A DNA stretch of 64,000 bases from Panicum virgatum (taxonomy: Eukaryota; Streptophyta; Magnoliopsida; Poales; Poaceae), in assembly GCF_016808335.1 (NCBI RefSeq), contig NC_053137.1:49591781-49655780 (forward strand). Direction: 5' to 3'. How positions within the stretch are numbered: the first letter of the stretch is position 1; each line of letters begins with the position of its first letter. The translations under genes and the position numbers were made by a program. The notes beneath the pieces were generated by a model. It was given only the letters and a program-made list of their open reading frames with translations. It made no database searches and was not told the origin of the DNA. This document shows, one piece after another, positions 42,500 through 54,302 of the stretch.

Positions 42500-43155
42500 T
42501 ATTGGGGATTGAACCTTCGGGAATGCGCCCGGAGATTAATCTCAGCCACGAAAACATCTCCTAACCTGTCTGCAGGGCTCCGGTATTGGGTAACATGAGC
42601 GCCCGAAGGGCGCTCGGTGCCAACCAAGACACCGAGGACCGGGAAGCCCACCTTCGGGACCGAAGGTGACGATTGATCGCTCAGGAGCACAAGCATGTAG
42701 ATCACAACCTGCGAAGCATCGAGGGGATCACCTTCGGGACGCCGAAGGTGACGATTGATCGCTCGGGAGCACATGCCTGAGGACCGGAACCTGCGAAGGA
42801 ACTCGAGGCCCGAAGGATGTTGAGTGCAGAATGCAACCCGGACGAAGGTCTTCAGAACCTTCGTTGGGAATAGGCGTGCGTGTAAAACGTGAATATGTGA
42901 GAAGGTCGAATTTGTGCACCTCTCATCTTATAATTTTACCCTAAAACCGTCTGTAAGTGAGCTGTAAATGAGTTGGGGGAAGGCAATTCGGGGATATCTG
43001 GCCGAGGGCCAAGGGTATAAATAGCCCCCTCTCTCCACAGTGTAAAGAGTTGAATTTTCTAGTGATTTACTGGAGAATTAAGTGTCTGCTTTTGTTGCCA
43101 TTTTCATATTGTTCGTGCTCCCTGTTTGGGCATCTAAGAAGCAAAGATCCCAACA
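42500..43155 (+). repeat. 5' LTR of element D
   Basis: Begins TATTGGGG (the right copy has TGTTGGGG, so the terminal TG has mutated here) and ends CCCAACA. TATAAATA at 43016-43023. Two hairpin modules at 42649-42693 and 42727-42774. Confidence 0.88.
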
Positions 43156-43192
43156 GCGGCGCCCACCGTTCCAGCTCGAAAAACAACCTTCG

Positions 43193-44301
43193 ATGGCCCC
43201 AGCGAGGAAGAAAGCCCCCGTTGGCACCGCCAGCAACTCCACTCAGCCTGACCGTGTCCCGGACGGCTCTCCACCCAGCAGGCAGTTCGAAGAAGCCAAC
43301 CGACAAATTGAAGACAACACCACCGAGGTCGGCCTTCATGGAGATCCGGTCGAAAACACCGAAGCTCAACAAACCCAATCTGTGGAGCTCACAGAGGCAG
43401 CACTCCAGCTCAGGGCCCTAGAAATGAAGAAAAAAACATCGAAGCTCAGCTCGCCACCAAAAAGAGGGCACTGGATCAGGCAAACAGGCTAGCCGAGGCC
43501 AGGCGCAAGCTAGCAAAAATGGAGGCAGAAGTTGAGAACCTGCAAAGGGCATACCAAGATATGCCCGAAGGTTCTGCACAACAAAAAAATCGTGTCATCC
43601 ATCAAGCAGCCTTCGCTCATAATGAAGACCAAAGGCCACCACCGGTCAACCTCCCATTTGACCCGGTCTCCCCACTCTCAGTCGCTTTGCAGCGAACTTC
43701 ATAGTCGCTTGGCTACAAGCCCACACAGCTCCCCAAGTACAACGCCACAACTGGCCCAACCCAGTTCCTCATGGCCTAAGAAGCAACCATTGCCTCGGCC
43801 GGAGGTGACGAATCCACCATGGCCAAGTCTTTCGTCATGGCCTGCGAAGGTTATGTGGCCAACTGGTACTCATACTTGCCTCCACAATCAATCAACAATT
43901 GGTACCAGCTGAAGGGAAGGCTCCTCCAGGACTTCCAGGGCTTCAAATGGCTAAGCACCAACACTGTAAAAGACTTCAAATGCCCGCAGCATGATCGTGA
44001 GCCACTTTATGACTATTTCCGAAGGTTTGTCCAGAAGAAGACTCAAATCCCAAATTTCCCAGAGAAAGATGCGATAGAGAAATGCATCGAGGGTCTCCTG
44101 CTTGGCCAGCTTGCTTCCCAACTCATAAGAGAGCCTCCAAGAACCCTAGAGGAGCTCTATACCGAAGCAGAGAAGTATGCGAAGTCAGACACCGACCATC
44201 GCAGAAGGGTCGGGCAAAGAAGAATTATGCGTCAGGCAGAAAAATACAACCAACAAGTTAGCAAAGTATGCAGAATCCGCAAACTTTGCATACTTATCTA
44301 A
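43193..44301 (+). pseudogene. gag: Broken Gypsy Gag of element D
   Basis: Starts MAPARKKAPVG at 43193, continues in another frame from ~43480 (coiled-coil-like KMEAEVENLQRAYQ), is stopped near 43704, and resumes at 43819 with the Retrotrans_gag-type core (VANWYSYLPPQSINNWYQLK... EPLYDYFRRFVQ). It ends at 44301 without a zinc knuckle or protease. At least two frameshifts or stops separate the parts. If functional, it would supply the capsid. Confidence 0.75.
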
Positions 44302-45165
44302 ACAAACGCCAAGGGGCTCCGACCCGTCAGAAGGTCCGAACCAAAAAAACCTTCGGCACCCAAAGGCACAATAAGTGCTTGCTAAATAAACGCCAAGGGC
44401 CTTCGACCTATTGAAAGGTCCGAACCAAAAAATCTTCGGCACCCAAAGGCACAATAAGTGCTTGCTAAACAACAGCCAAGGGGCTCCGACCCATCAGAAG
44501 GTCCGAACCAAAAACCTTCAGCACAAAAGGCACAACAAGTGCAAAATCAACGCCAAGGGGCTTCGACCTTTCAAAAGATCCAAACCAAAAACCTTCGTCA
44601 GAAAAGTCACAATAAGCGCAAAATCAACGCCAAGGGACTTCGACCTTTCAAAAGGTCCGAACCAAAAACCTTCAGCACAAAAGGCACAACAAGCGCAAAA
44701 TCAACGTCAATGGGCTCCGACCTATCAGAAGGTCCGAACCAAAAACCTTCGGCACAAAAAGCACAACAAGTGCAAAATCAACGCCAAGGGGCTCCGACCT
44801 TTCAGAAGGTTCGAACCAAAAATCTTCGGCACAACAAGTGCAAAATCAACACCAAGGGGCTCCGACCTTTCAGAAGGTTCGAACCAAAAACCTTCGGCAA
44901 AAAAGGCACAACAAGCGCAAAATCAATGCCAAGGGGCTCCGACCTATCAGAAGGTCCGAACCAAAAACCTTCGGCACAAAAGGCACAACAAGTGCAAAAT
45001 CAACGCCAAGGGGCTCCGACCTTTCAGAAGGTTCGAACCAAAAACCTTCGGCAAAAAAGGCACAACAAGTACAAAATAAACGCCAAGGGCCTTCGACCTT
45101 TCAAAAGGCCCGAACCAAAAAACCCCCGGCTCTAAATGAAGGAAAGAGCGCACCAAGTACCAAGG
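44300..45165 (+). repeat. 77-bp tandem array in element D
   Basis: Eleven consecutive units start near 44308, 44392, 44475, 44552, 44629, 44706, 44783, 44851, 44928, 45005 and 45082. Most spacings are 77 bp, the first two 83-84 and one 68. The unit includes GCCAAGGGGCTCCGACC, GAAGGTCCGAACCAAAAACC and TTCGGCACAAAAGGCACAA. A decayed unit trails to ~45165. Confidence 0.92.
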
Positions 45166-46220
45166 GACCTCGATCCCCCGAAGGTGCGAACCAAAAACAC
45201 CCTCGAAAAACCGAAAGAGGGATGCCAGAAAGGGGGGACACGTTTTTCTCTTCGAACTCTCGGCATCCATCATTCGACCTAACCAAAATACAACGAGGAA
45301 GACAACCCTTCGAGGCAACAATGCGCAAGAAAGGGGGAGACGTTTTTCCCCAAAACACAAAATTTGCACACGTTGCCTCGACAGTGAACAAATTATCAAT
45401 CAAAGTACCACAAAAAGGAACTTAAACTGCCTCGCAGGCAATGATTCGTCAGGAAAGGGGAGAGACATTTTTCTCCAAAAAACACAACCCTCACGAACGT
45501 CGCTTTGGGTGGCAGTAACCTGCTTCCCGAAGAACATAGCCAGCATCAAACAAAATGCGGAGACATTTTTCTCCAAAACTGAAAACCCTGCGTGCATCTC
45601 CCAGATCCTCTCTACCCAACGAACCTTCGGGAAAAATGTGCTAGGAAGGGGGGACATTTTTCTAAAAAACCCTAAACACATATCACCCGAAGCACAGCAA
45701 AGGCTTCGTAAAACGAGCCTTGATGAGCCACCCGCAAGGAAGGGGGGAGATGTTTTTCCTGAAACTCCCCTTGCACATCCCTCACTAAGGCCTAACTCGA
45801 CTCGCAGTCCCCAAACTCGCGGGAGACACTTTTCTCACACACCAAAAGCATCTCGAAGGATGCACAAAGAAAGGCATCTCGAAGGATGCACAAAAACATC
45901 CCAAAGGATGCACAGAGAAAAGCATCACGAAGGATGCACACCAGAATGCACCTCGAATGATACCCAAAACAAAGCATTGTCAGAAACGATTGCTAGAACA
46001 GCACAAAGGTCAAGTAGAGTCACAACAAAGGTCAGCACAGTAAAGTTACAACGAATCACGACCGGACCAGCACAAGTACTCTGCCACGCTGCATCCGGGA
46101 CGAGCAAGGCTGAAAACCTCCCAGCTCATCAATGGCACAACGCTGTTCACATTCTGCATCATGGGAATATTTACAAACCAAGTACCTAAGCTCCCAAAAC
46201 AAACACCTACAAACTAATCT

Positions 46221-49200
46221 CTAGACCTGAGCCCCCGATGAGTCGCCGGCATCTTGCCCCGAAGGAGACCGTAGGACTTTGAACGTTTGATTGTTCTCCG
46301 AAGGTTGATCAGGAATCGGCTCCTGCGCAAACAGAAAAGCTTAACAAAAAACAAGCAGAAAAAAACAGGCCCATGGAATCAACCCTACCTCAATAACTGC
46401 GGCCGCAAGAGTACGAACGGCATCCTTTCCCGAAGGCTCCCAGAATCTCTCGAAGAACGCAACTTTCACATCCTGAACCCTAGCCACCTCCTCCGACAAA
46501 CCTTCGTAAGGGACATACTGGAAGCCCCCCTCCAACTTAGTGAGGTCAACTGCACCGGCACGAAGGAGGTTGCCAAGAAGCCCCTCAAAGGAGACAGAAA
46601 CCGCATTGTCGTTGGCAACACTCATCACCTCTCCAAGCCCCTCGAATTCAGAAATCATCCAATCCAAAAGCTGAAAGATCACTTGAGGACCTTCGGTCGG
46701 CTCAGGCAAGGGCAGAGGCTCCGCACCGAGCGCCGCAAGAGCCTTCCTGTACTCCTGGTACACTCCTTCGGCCCGGGCAGCGACCTCTGCAAAGACCTGC
46801 TTGAGCTCATCCACCTTGGAGTAAACCTTCTCCAACTCGGTGATCCTCTCTTTGAGGGCAGCCTTCTCATTTGCGTCCCTTTCAACAGTTTTCCGAAGGC
46901 TCTCTAGAACCTTCTCCTTGTCCGAAACAGATACCTCCAGCTTCGAACATTTGCCCTTCAACTCCTGGTTCTCATCCCTTAGGGACTGAACCTCCACCTC
47001 GGCTCGCTTCAGCCTCTCCGCGAGGCCAAGCCTATCGCTGGCGCCCTTGACCCAAAGGTCCTCGTCAGCCTTAGCCTTACGCCTCAAAACACGGCTGGCA
47101 AAGGCAAGCTTCTGGCTCAACTCCGCAACAATGAAGGCAGCGTCAGAGGTAGACGTCTCCGCCACTACTGCATTAAATTCTGCATAAACCCAAAATCACC
47201 TTCGGACACTCCAAAAAGTGAACAAAAGCTAAACGTAATCAGGCTCCGCCTTACCCTTTTCTAGGGGGAGAATCCCGGTTGTGCCAGGCCCATGCATCAT
47301 GGCCAAAAGCTGCTTCATCGACGCAGACACAGCTACAAAGGCAATAAAAAGGGGGTCTTTCTTTACTAAGGTCACAAACAAACCAAGAGCCCATGAAAAA
47401 CAAAGAAACGAAGCTTACCAGTTTCATCGAAGTTCAACCCCTCCAACATCTCCACCTCCTTATCCGAAGGTGGAGCCGAGGACCCACTTGGGAAATCCCC
47501 GCCCCTAAGAGAGAGCAGCGTCTCACCAACCAAAACATCTCCCTCCTCGACACCTGCTGCAAGGGTAGGTGTGGCGACCGCCGTCATCGGCACCAGAGCC
47601 TTCGGGGCACCGGCCGCAGGGCCGGTGGGCCTCGGCTCAGGCATCTTCGGAATGTCCGAAGGTTTGGCGCCAGTCTTAACAAGACTTTGAATCATCCGGC
47701 GTTTCATTATACCTTCGGGGGAACAATAAAGGTTAATCAGTGCCTTAGCCACCTCAATCCGACGGCCGGAACCAAAAAGCATGGTCCCGTACTCATCGCC
47801 AAGATCATAGCGGGATCTAAAAAGCCTCCCTTCGGGAACTACGATCTCTCCGCACACCGTCCCCATGAGCTCTTCCATAAATGAGGGCGTACCACTATCT
47901 CCCGAAGAAACTTCCTCGTCCAGCGCCTTCCTCTTAGCGCTCTCGGCCCTCGCAACCGAAACCTTCGAGCTCGAAGGTTTTCTCCCCCTCCCGCGACTCC
48001 GACCACCCCCTCCGCCACCCTCGCCCGAAGTTCCCACCTTCTCTTTCTTAGCCTTGCCCTTGGACTTCTTCGACGTCACCTCGGAGCCAACGTTGCCTGG
48101 AGGCGTCATCCTCGAAACCGCACCCGCAGGCACCGGCCGAAGACCATACTCCATGCCCATCTCCGCCAAGCACATGTTCAAACGAAGGTTCCTCTTGCAA
48201 ACCTCGACCAAGGAAAGATATTCCTTCCTGTTCCAAGGCCCTAAGATATCCGAGGCCTCCCACTCCAACTCGGCAACAATCACCTTATCGCTCGAACCTT
48301 CGGGCCTCTGAAGCCCAAAAACTGGAGAGGTCAAGTCATACTCTATCCCAGCAAAACGCTTTCGATCGAACCCCCGAGGAGCCCAACCAGCAGACAAAGG
48401 CCAAATTCTCGCGGCCAAAAACTCTTCCACCACATCTCTACCGCCGCAAACCTGGCAAGCTGTCATGAAGGCTTCCACACACGACTTAAAGCTCGGCGCA
48501 CGCTTGTTGTACGCAGGCTGATAAGTGTGATCGAACGCCTCAATATCCGAAGATAACAAAAACCTCTCCTCGTTCGAGCCCTCGGGATCCGGAAAACCGA
48601 TCTTGTCATAAAACCAGTACTCAAGCCAATTCCCCTCCCATTTGTTTTTCTGGGCCGCGGCAAGCACAACCTTCGACAAACCTGTCTTCTTGTTGGACTT
48701 GCGAGGGATGAAGGTGCAACACCCATTCTGCACCTCACTCTCTTCCTCATCATCATCCACAAAAACCTTCCGAGGCTGACAGTGCAACTGAAAGAGCCTG
48801 CAAAAGGCGTCAACAGACACTCCACCTCCGAACGTCCTTGCAACCCATAAAAATTTGGACAATGCTACTATCCCGTTCGGGGATGAAATGGTGAAGCTTC
48901 ATGTTGAATGGCTCCAGTAGCTTCGGAACTACTGGATCCATCGGAATGTGCAACCCAGCGGTAAATAAATCCTTAAACACCCCCACCTCTCCAGATTTAG
49001 GCACTAGGAAAACCTCCGGGCCAGGAGGGCGACACACACCTTCGGGAAAATAGCCTTTTGAAACGTAGAAATCGATGGTAGTCTGAGAGACGACAGATGG
49101 CTCGAAGAGCAGGGTCTTACACTTCTCAGGAGCCATCAGCTCGAAAACACTCGCTGAGACCCCCGACAGACTACCACTAGCCTGTTCTTGTTGGACTGGC

Positions 49201-49368
49201 GGACGCGAAGCCCCGGAACCTTCGGGACAATCAATAGGATCAGAGTCTGCGCGAAGAACCCCTATCTTAATGCATGCCATATGTACAAAAAAGCAAAGAA
49301 AAGGCAAATTAAAAAAAGGGTCAAACCTAACCTTCGATTAATCTTGTTGTTTGCCTAGTGCGAGCCAT
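46221..49368 (-). CDS. Antisense five-exon gene of element D (Transposase_28-type domain)
   Basis: Minus-strand exons: 49368-49332 (starts MARTRQTTRL), 49246-47419, 47332-47255, 47179-46389 and 46322-46221. All donors are GT and all acceptors AG. Phases match across every junction, giving ~944 residues if one frameshift in exon 2 (about 48860-48890, net one extra base) is allowed for. Exon 2 carries the plant 'putative gypsy type transposon' domain (PF04195-like: FYVSKGYFPEGVCRPPGPEV... GVFKDLFTAGLHIP... SKFLWVARTFGG), then a basic nuclear-signal-like stretch (KKSKGKAKKEK). Exon 4 is mostly a long coiled coil (AERLKRAEVEVQSLRDENQE onward). The function is unknown; the domain name does not imply a shown transposase activity. 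AATATAA at 49563-49557 could be its TATA box. Antisense genes are known in some plant Gypsy elements such as Grande. Confidence 0.8.
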
Positions 49369-49556
49369 GAAACGCCAAACTACTTACACCGAGAAAAACG
49401 AGCAACTTTACGACAAAAAGCATCGAAGGTTAGGTTTACGACAAAACGAGCAACTTTCGCACAAAGCGAAACCTTCGGAAGAAGCGCTTTACGACAAAAA
49501 GCATCGAAGGTAAGCAAAGCTCAAGAGGACACAGGTTTTACCCCCCCCCCCTCCGC

Positions 49557-49563
49557 TTATATT
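49557..49563 (-). promoter_or_regulatory. TATA-like box for the antisense gene
   Basis: AATATAAGCGG on the minus strand, ~190 bp before the ATG at 49368 and next to a C-run. It suggests the gene has its own promoter rather than using an LTR. Confidence 0.4.
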
Positions 49564-49777
49564 GGCGGGGGGAAAGCAACAGTACCAACAGTAAAATCGA
49601 GGAGTCGGCCGCCCAAGCGGCCAATCGGAACCTGACACGTACACAACCAAAACCGACCGTTGCAGCCGATGGTTCGGGAGACGTTTTTCCTCAGGAGCTT
49701 CCCGAAGGTTACGCGCAATCTTCTTCAATAACGCGGGTTCGGACCGTCGGCTTCAGACCTCGCCCTCGAGGGGCTAC

Positions 49778-50433
49778 TGTTGGGGATTGGACCTTCGGGA
49801 ATGCGCCCGGAGGTTAATCTCAACCTCGAAAACATCTCCTAACCTGTCTGCAGAGCTCCGGTGTTGGGTAACAAGAGCGCCCGAAGGGCGCTCGGTGCCA
49901 ACCAAGACACCAAGGACCAGGAAGCCCACCTTCGGGACCGAAGGTGACGATTGATCGCTCAGGAGCACAAGCCTGAAGACCACAACCTGCGAAACATCGA
50001 GGGGATCACCTTCGGGAGGCCGAAGGTGACGATTGATCGCTCGGGAGCATATGCCTGAAGACCGGAACTTGCGAAGGAACTCGAGGCCCGAAGGATGTTG
50101 AGTGCAGAATGCAACCCGGACGAAGGTCTTCAGAACCTTCGTCGGGAATAGGCGTGCGTGTAAAACGTGAATACATGAGAATGTCGAATTTGTGCACCTC
50201 TCACCTTATAATTTTACCCTGAAACCGTCTGTAAGTGAGCTGTAAATGAGTTGGAGGAGGGCAATTCGGGGATATCTGCCCGAGGGCCAAGGGTTTAAAT
50301 AACCTCCTCTCTCCACAGTGTAAAGGGTTGAATTTTCTAGTGATTTACTGGAGAATTAAGTGTCTGCTTTTATTGCCATTTTCATACTGTTCATGCTCCA
50401 TGTTTGGGCATCTAAGAAGCAAAGATCCCAACA
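49778..50433 (+). repeat. 3' LTR of element D
   Basis: 656 bp, TGTTGGGG...CCCAACA. Ten CCTTCG/CGAAGG hexamers by eye in this LTR alone. The TATA position has mutated to TTTAAATA. Confidence 0.88.
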
Positions 50434-50438
50434 GCTAC

Positions 50439-50968
50439 TCCTGCAAGATAGGTTACCTACTGCAGATCGAATCATTGGCCGGGGCAGTCAAGCAAATCCT
50501 ACTTGTCAGTTATGCAAAACAGGGAATGAGTCAAGTTTCCACATGATCGCCGCTTGCTCATTCTCATTACGAGTCTGGGATCAGATTGCACAACACTACC
50601 ACTTCCAAATGGCGCAAGTACCAGCTCAACCGACTCTGAATACTTGGTGGAAAAATCTCTCACAATCCGGTCAGGTCAAGCCAAAAGAACACATCCAGAT
50701 CATGATTTATACAGCTTGGAACTTGTGGGAGGAGCGTTGTCGTAGAGTTTTTGACCACAAAGAACTCTCCGTAGATCAGTTGGTGGCCATCATAAAAAGC
50801 GACATCTCCAACTATAGAATGGCTCATGTAACTGAGGCTATTGTAATTTAGCTTTCTTTTTATCTCATGTTGTATAGCAGTTTTTTTTTTCGGAACTCTT
50901 CTCTGTAAATATTTTTTCACTCTACTTAAATGAATAAGCAGAGCACCTGCCCTTTGCTGCTCAAAAAA
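50439..50968 (+). mobile_element. LINE fragment, second part with 3' tail
   Basis: Resumes the L1-type ORF2 C-terminus: LLQDRLPTADRI, the Cys/His part of zf-RVT (CQLCKTGNESSFHMIAAC), then W-N-L-W-E-E-R, and a stop near 50851. A short A-run at 50963-50968 is the likely 3' end. I could not find target duplications for the LINE. Confidence 0.8.
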
Positions 50969-52060
50969 TATGTAAGGCAATCGGCGGCAATTGGGTTCTC
51001 TGGCTCTCTCTCGCATGCAGCCCATTGGGCAAGCAGCAGAGTAGTTGGGCCCGAGACGGGGTAAGCACAAGAACCCAAGGAGGCCCAAAAGGTTCCTTTT
51101 CAGGGAGCCCAAGCAGCACTAGTCTTTCAAGCAGCCTAATAATCGCGAGCGTCTTTTTTATTTTTATATTTTTGAAAAATATTTTTTACAGAAATATATT
51201 TTTAATTTCACAATTTACAGTTTTATACCCCTATCGTCCGGCAGGAGGGCGGCAGAGACTTATATGTAAATAAAAAAAATTATTTATGCGGAGGCCCTTG
51301 GCGAGAGCCTGCCGCCACTCCACTGGGCAGCTAGACTACTCGTAATAATCGCGAGACTAGTCGTAGCCTAAGCAAAATTACGATGGCCCAAGCCCAGGTT
51401 TGGGGTGGGCAGGTGCAGACTGCAGGCATGCCGTGCACCGCACCCTTGCACGCACGTACAACAACGAACAGTGCTCTGCATCCCGACGTCTCGTTTGTAC
51501 TGTTGTACGCTAGGCTACTAGCTACTGTTGTCCTGTCGCGATCTTGAATCTTTGAAAGATGAAAGGGATCGGGAAGGCAGCTTTGAAAAAGTTAAGTGTC
51601 ACTGTTTTCAGAGCTCCGAAGATGAGCGCAGCTGCGCAGGGCATCTTCGCTTCACACCCTGGAGAGCAGGGCATCTCTCCAATTGGAAGCTACAGCAACA
51701 TCTGTTCTCGTTTTTTCAACTTGAACCAATCACCAAGGGAGAAAAAAACACCGGTGGGGGCCTGGCTATGACCATCCCGATCGCCACTTCGCGGGGGGCG
51801 GCGCGCCTCCTGAACCGGAGTCGCCGGCGGCCGGGTTCATCACGCGAGATAGGCCCGACGTCCGGGTAATCTATCATCATCGTCCCTTTTCGTCACCTCA
51901 CCGTGCGTCCCGTCTGCATCTAGGTGCGCCTATGATGTGTGTGTGCGGGTGGGTGACCCTTCTATCTTATCCGGAACAGGAGTTCATGCACGCGCACCGA
52001 TCATCGACCAGCCACCTTCCTGTCATGCCGTGCGGTGTCGTATCTAGGAGAAAGCCCGGA
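50969..52060. other. Intergenic, no gene recognised
   Basis: Mixed AT-rich (51140-51290) and GC-rich spacer. Open frames are short and unrecognised. Confidence 0.45.
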
Positions 52061-52065
52061 ACCGA

Positions 52066-53152
52066 TGTCGTGGTGCTGCAAACCACAGCCGGGTGGCGGA
52101 AGGCACCCGCCCTAGCCCAGAGGGTGTGAACTCGGGGGTTAGCTAGTCTTAGTTCGATCTCACTCAAGAACGCGATGAACACAGCTGGTTTAGAGTGGTT
52201 CGGGCCGCCAGAGCGTAATACCCTACGTCCACTGTGTGTTGTATTGCTTGCGCTCTCTAGCTGAGTCTTGAGAGAGTCTGAGCCTCCGTGTTCTAGCGGG
52301 TGTGCTCTCCCTTTTATATGTCCAAAGGGAGCACGTACACTGAGCGAGGCCCCGACATGTGGACCCGGCGATGTATTATAAACTACACTTTGGCATTCAA
52401 TGCCTCAGATCCGGAGATCTTGTCGTCGGCTTCCGTGCGTAGCTTCTGACCAGGGATGGTCTTGAGCTGTCCTGTCAGAGTAGAGTCTAGCCTCTGCAGC
52501 CGCGCGTCGAGGTCATGATGAAGCGCCGAACTACTGACTCAGTCCACTGTAGCAGTGTGCACTGTTGCTCCAATCAGTAGCTGGTCATCATGACTCGTCG
52601 CGCATGCGCACGGCGCTGAGTCTTTAATGCTTGTCTTGGTAAATGACGAGCCGCGTCGGTAATTGGCGATCCATAGTGTGGACTGACAAAAGCTGCCCCG
52701 TGCCCAGAGGCAGCAGAGCCCACCTCAACCACTCGCACTTAATGCGGGTGGGTGAGGGAGCTTCCAGCGGAAGGCTTGCGCCCGCGCCCGCGTGACACGT
52801 GGCGGCTCCGGACCCCTCCCGAGCAGCTAGCTGAGCCGAGAGCTCACGGGGGTCCGGATAGGCACGTGGAGGTCCAGGACCCATCTGCGGGAGTCCGAAT
52901 GGCACGTGGAGGTCCCGGACCCACCTGCGGGGGTCCGGGTCCGTGGCCACAGGTACTGAGTATTTCCACCTCTAGGACACGTGGTGACACCGGACCCGTC
53001 CCCGAGCGGGAAGCGGGTCCGGGACCGTTGGTCCGGTGAGATGGAGTCGGACCCCAGGGGTCCGGCTGCTCAGCTCCTTAGGGCGTAGTTACGGATAACT
53101 ACGCGAGTCTTGGCACAGTAGGAGTGGGTACCCCAGTTGCAGGGTACCGACA
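52066..53152 (-). repeat. 3' LTR, subfamily H
   Basis: 1087 bp, TGTCGTGG...GGTACCGACA. Its first 234 bp match the truncated copy at 54607-54840 with about three differences. Confidence 0.88.
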
Positions 53153-53470
53153 GAGGCCCCCGGGCCCGCCTCGGGAGAGGCAACGAACCCGCAGGTGGGG
53201 CCACTACTGTGAGCAACTTGGCTGCTTCTGGCGCCCAGCGGTGCGCGCCGCAAGGGTCTTGCCCCGCGTCGTCCATCCTTTGGGTCACCTGCTGCATCAT
53301 CACGTTTGGACCTGCACATGACTCAAGGTAGATGCTTAGTAGCGTGCCCACGGGTCCCAAATCATGTTGGCTGTAATCCTTTGAGATAGACAGCTAGGTT
53401 CAGTGAACGGAGCTCAAGGGGCTGGCCTTTAGGTTAAGAGAAAGTCCGGACCTCCAGGTTCCCAGTCCTA

Positions 53471-53563
53471 GGTACTACGGCACTCATTCACAGGAGGTGG
53501 TGCGTGCAGGCTTAGGGTACGGAACCAGGCTAAGCGGCTACACGGCTCCGGACCTCCCCGGAG
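53471..53563 (-). repeat. Two-hairpin module, copy 1 (H)
   Basis: GGTACTACGG, then the stem CTTAG...CTAAG around GGTACGGAACCAGG, then a second perfect 6-bp stem CTCCGG/CCGGAG. Copies at 53870-53962, 56157-56250 and 56816-56900. Confidence 0.7.
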
Positions 53564-53869
53564 AATGAGTGCGCTTCCCTGAACCTGCAGGTTCCCAGGG
53601 GTCCGAACCCCTCTCTTCAATGAGGGGTCTCGAGCTAAGTCACTAACTAGCCAACTCAATTCGGACCACAATCACCGCACAAGAGTAAGAAGCCACGTGG
53701 GGGTTAGCGCAAACAGAATGCGTAGATCGAAATTGGAATGTAACATCCTTAGAGGCGAACTGAGAATAAACTTTTCCTTTATAACTAGATATACATGAGA
53801 TGTGCGATGTAAGCCAGAACACGGGTTTATGAGGCCGGAGCTGTCCGGACCTCCGGGCCCCCAGTCTTA

Positions 53870-53962
53870 GGTACTACGGTACTCACCCTAGGTAGGTAGA
53901 GCATGCAGGCTTAGGGTACGGAACCAGGCTAAGCGGCTACACGGCTCCGGACCTCCCCGGAG
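53870..53962 (-). repeat. Two-hairpin module, copy 2 (H)
   Basis: Near-identical to copy 1 from CTTAGGGTACGG through the CTCCGG/CCGGAG stem; its flanks are more diverged than the hairpins. Confidence 0.7.
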
Positions 53963-54124
53963 GGTGAATACGCTTCCCTGAACCTGGTTCGCAGAGGTCC
54001 GGACCCCTCCACGGGGGAGGCTCACCGGACTGGACCACACGGAAGTACTACATAGTTACAAAGGAAAAGGTTTTATTCCCTGCTGGGCCTCTAAGAGTAG
54101 GACTTACAGAGATGTAGAGTCGGG

Positions 54125-54302
54125 GGTACGACCGGAGTCGGCTTTCCGCCGGAGAGAGCCACTAGAGCCGGCTTTCCGCCGGAGCGGGCTTGGTGCGACC
54201 GGAGTCGGCTTTCCGCCGGAGCGGCTTGGTGCGACCGGAGTCGGCTTTCCGCCGGAGCGAGCTTGGTGCGACCGGAGTCGGCTTTCCGCCGGAGCGGGCT
54301 TC
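54125..54302. repeat. Minisatellite in H interior
   Basis: Five units of about 29-40 bp with the core GGCTTTCCGCCGGAGCGGGC. Confidence 0.85.

Larger units (their letters stand above)
42495..50438 (+). mobile_element. Ambisense, pol-less Gypsy-type LTR element D
   Basis: Body 42500-50433 inside the LINE, flanked by GCTCC (42495-42499) and GCTAC (50434-50438), a 5-bp duplication with one mismatch. LTRs of 656 bp at 42500-43155 and 49778-50433 differ at roughly 35-40 positions by eye, mostly transitions. GCGGCGCCCACCG right after the left LTR is the likely primer site. The plus strand encodes only a broken Gag; there is no protease, RT or integrase. A 77-bp tandem array and repeated GGGGGAGACGTTTTTC strings fill 44.3-46 kb. 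The other strand carries a five-exon gene. CCTTCG/CGAAGG is extraordinarily frequent throughout. Confidence 0.88.

Noticed and set aside
44300..45165. CRISPR-like regular repeats
   Set aside because: Units are contiguous with no unique spacers and lie inside a plant retroelement; this is a tandem repeat.
44411..45425. Overlapping open frames of 195-225 codons in three frames
   Set aside because: They are readings of the 77-bp tandem array. The unit is not a multiple of three and lacks stops in every frame, so no single protein is indicated.
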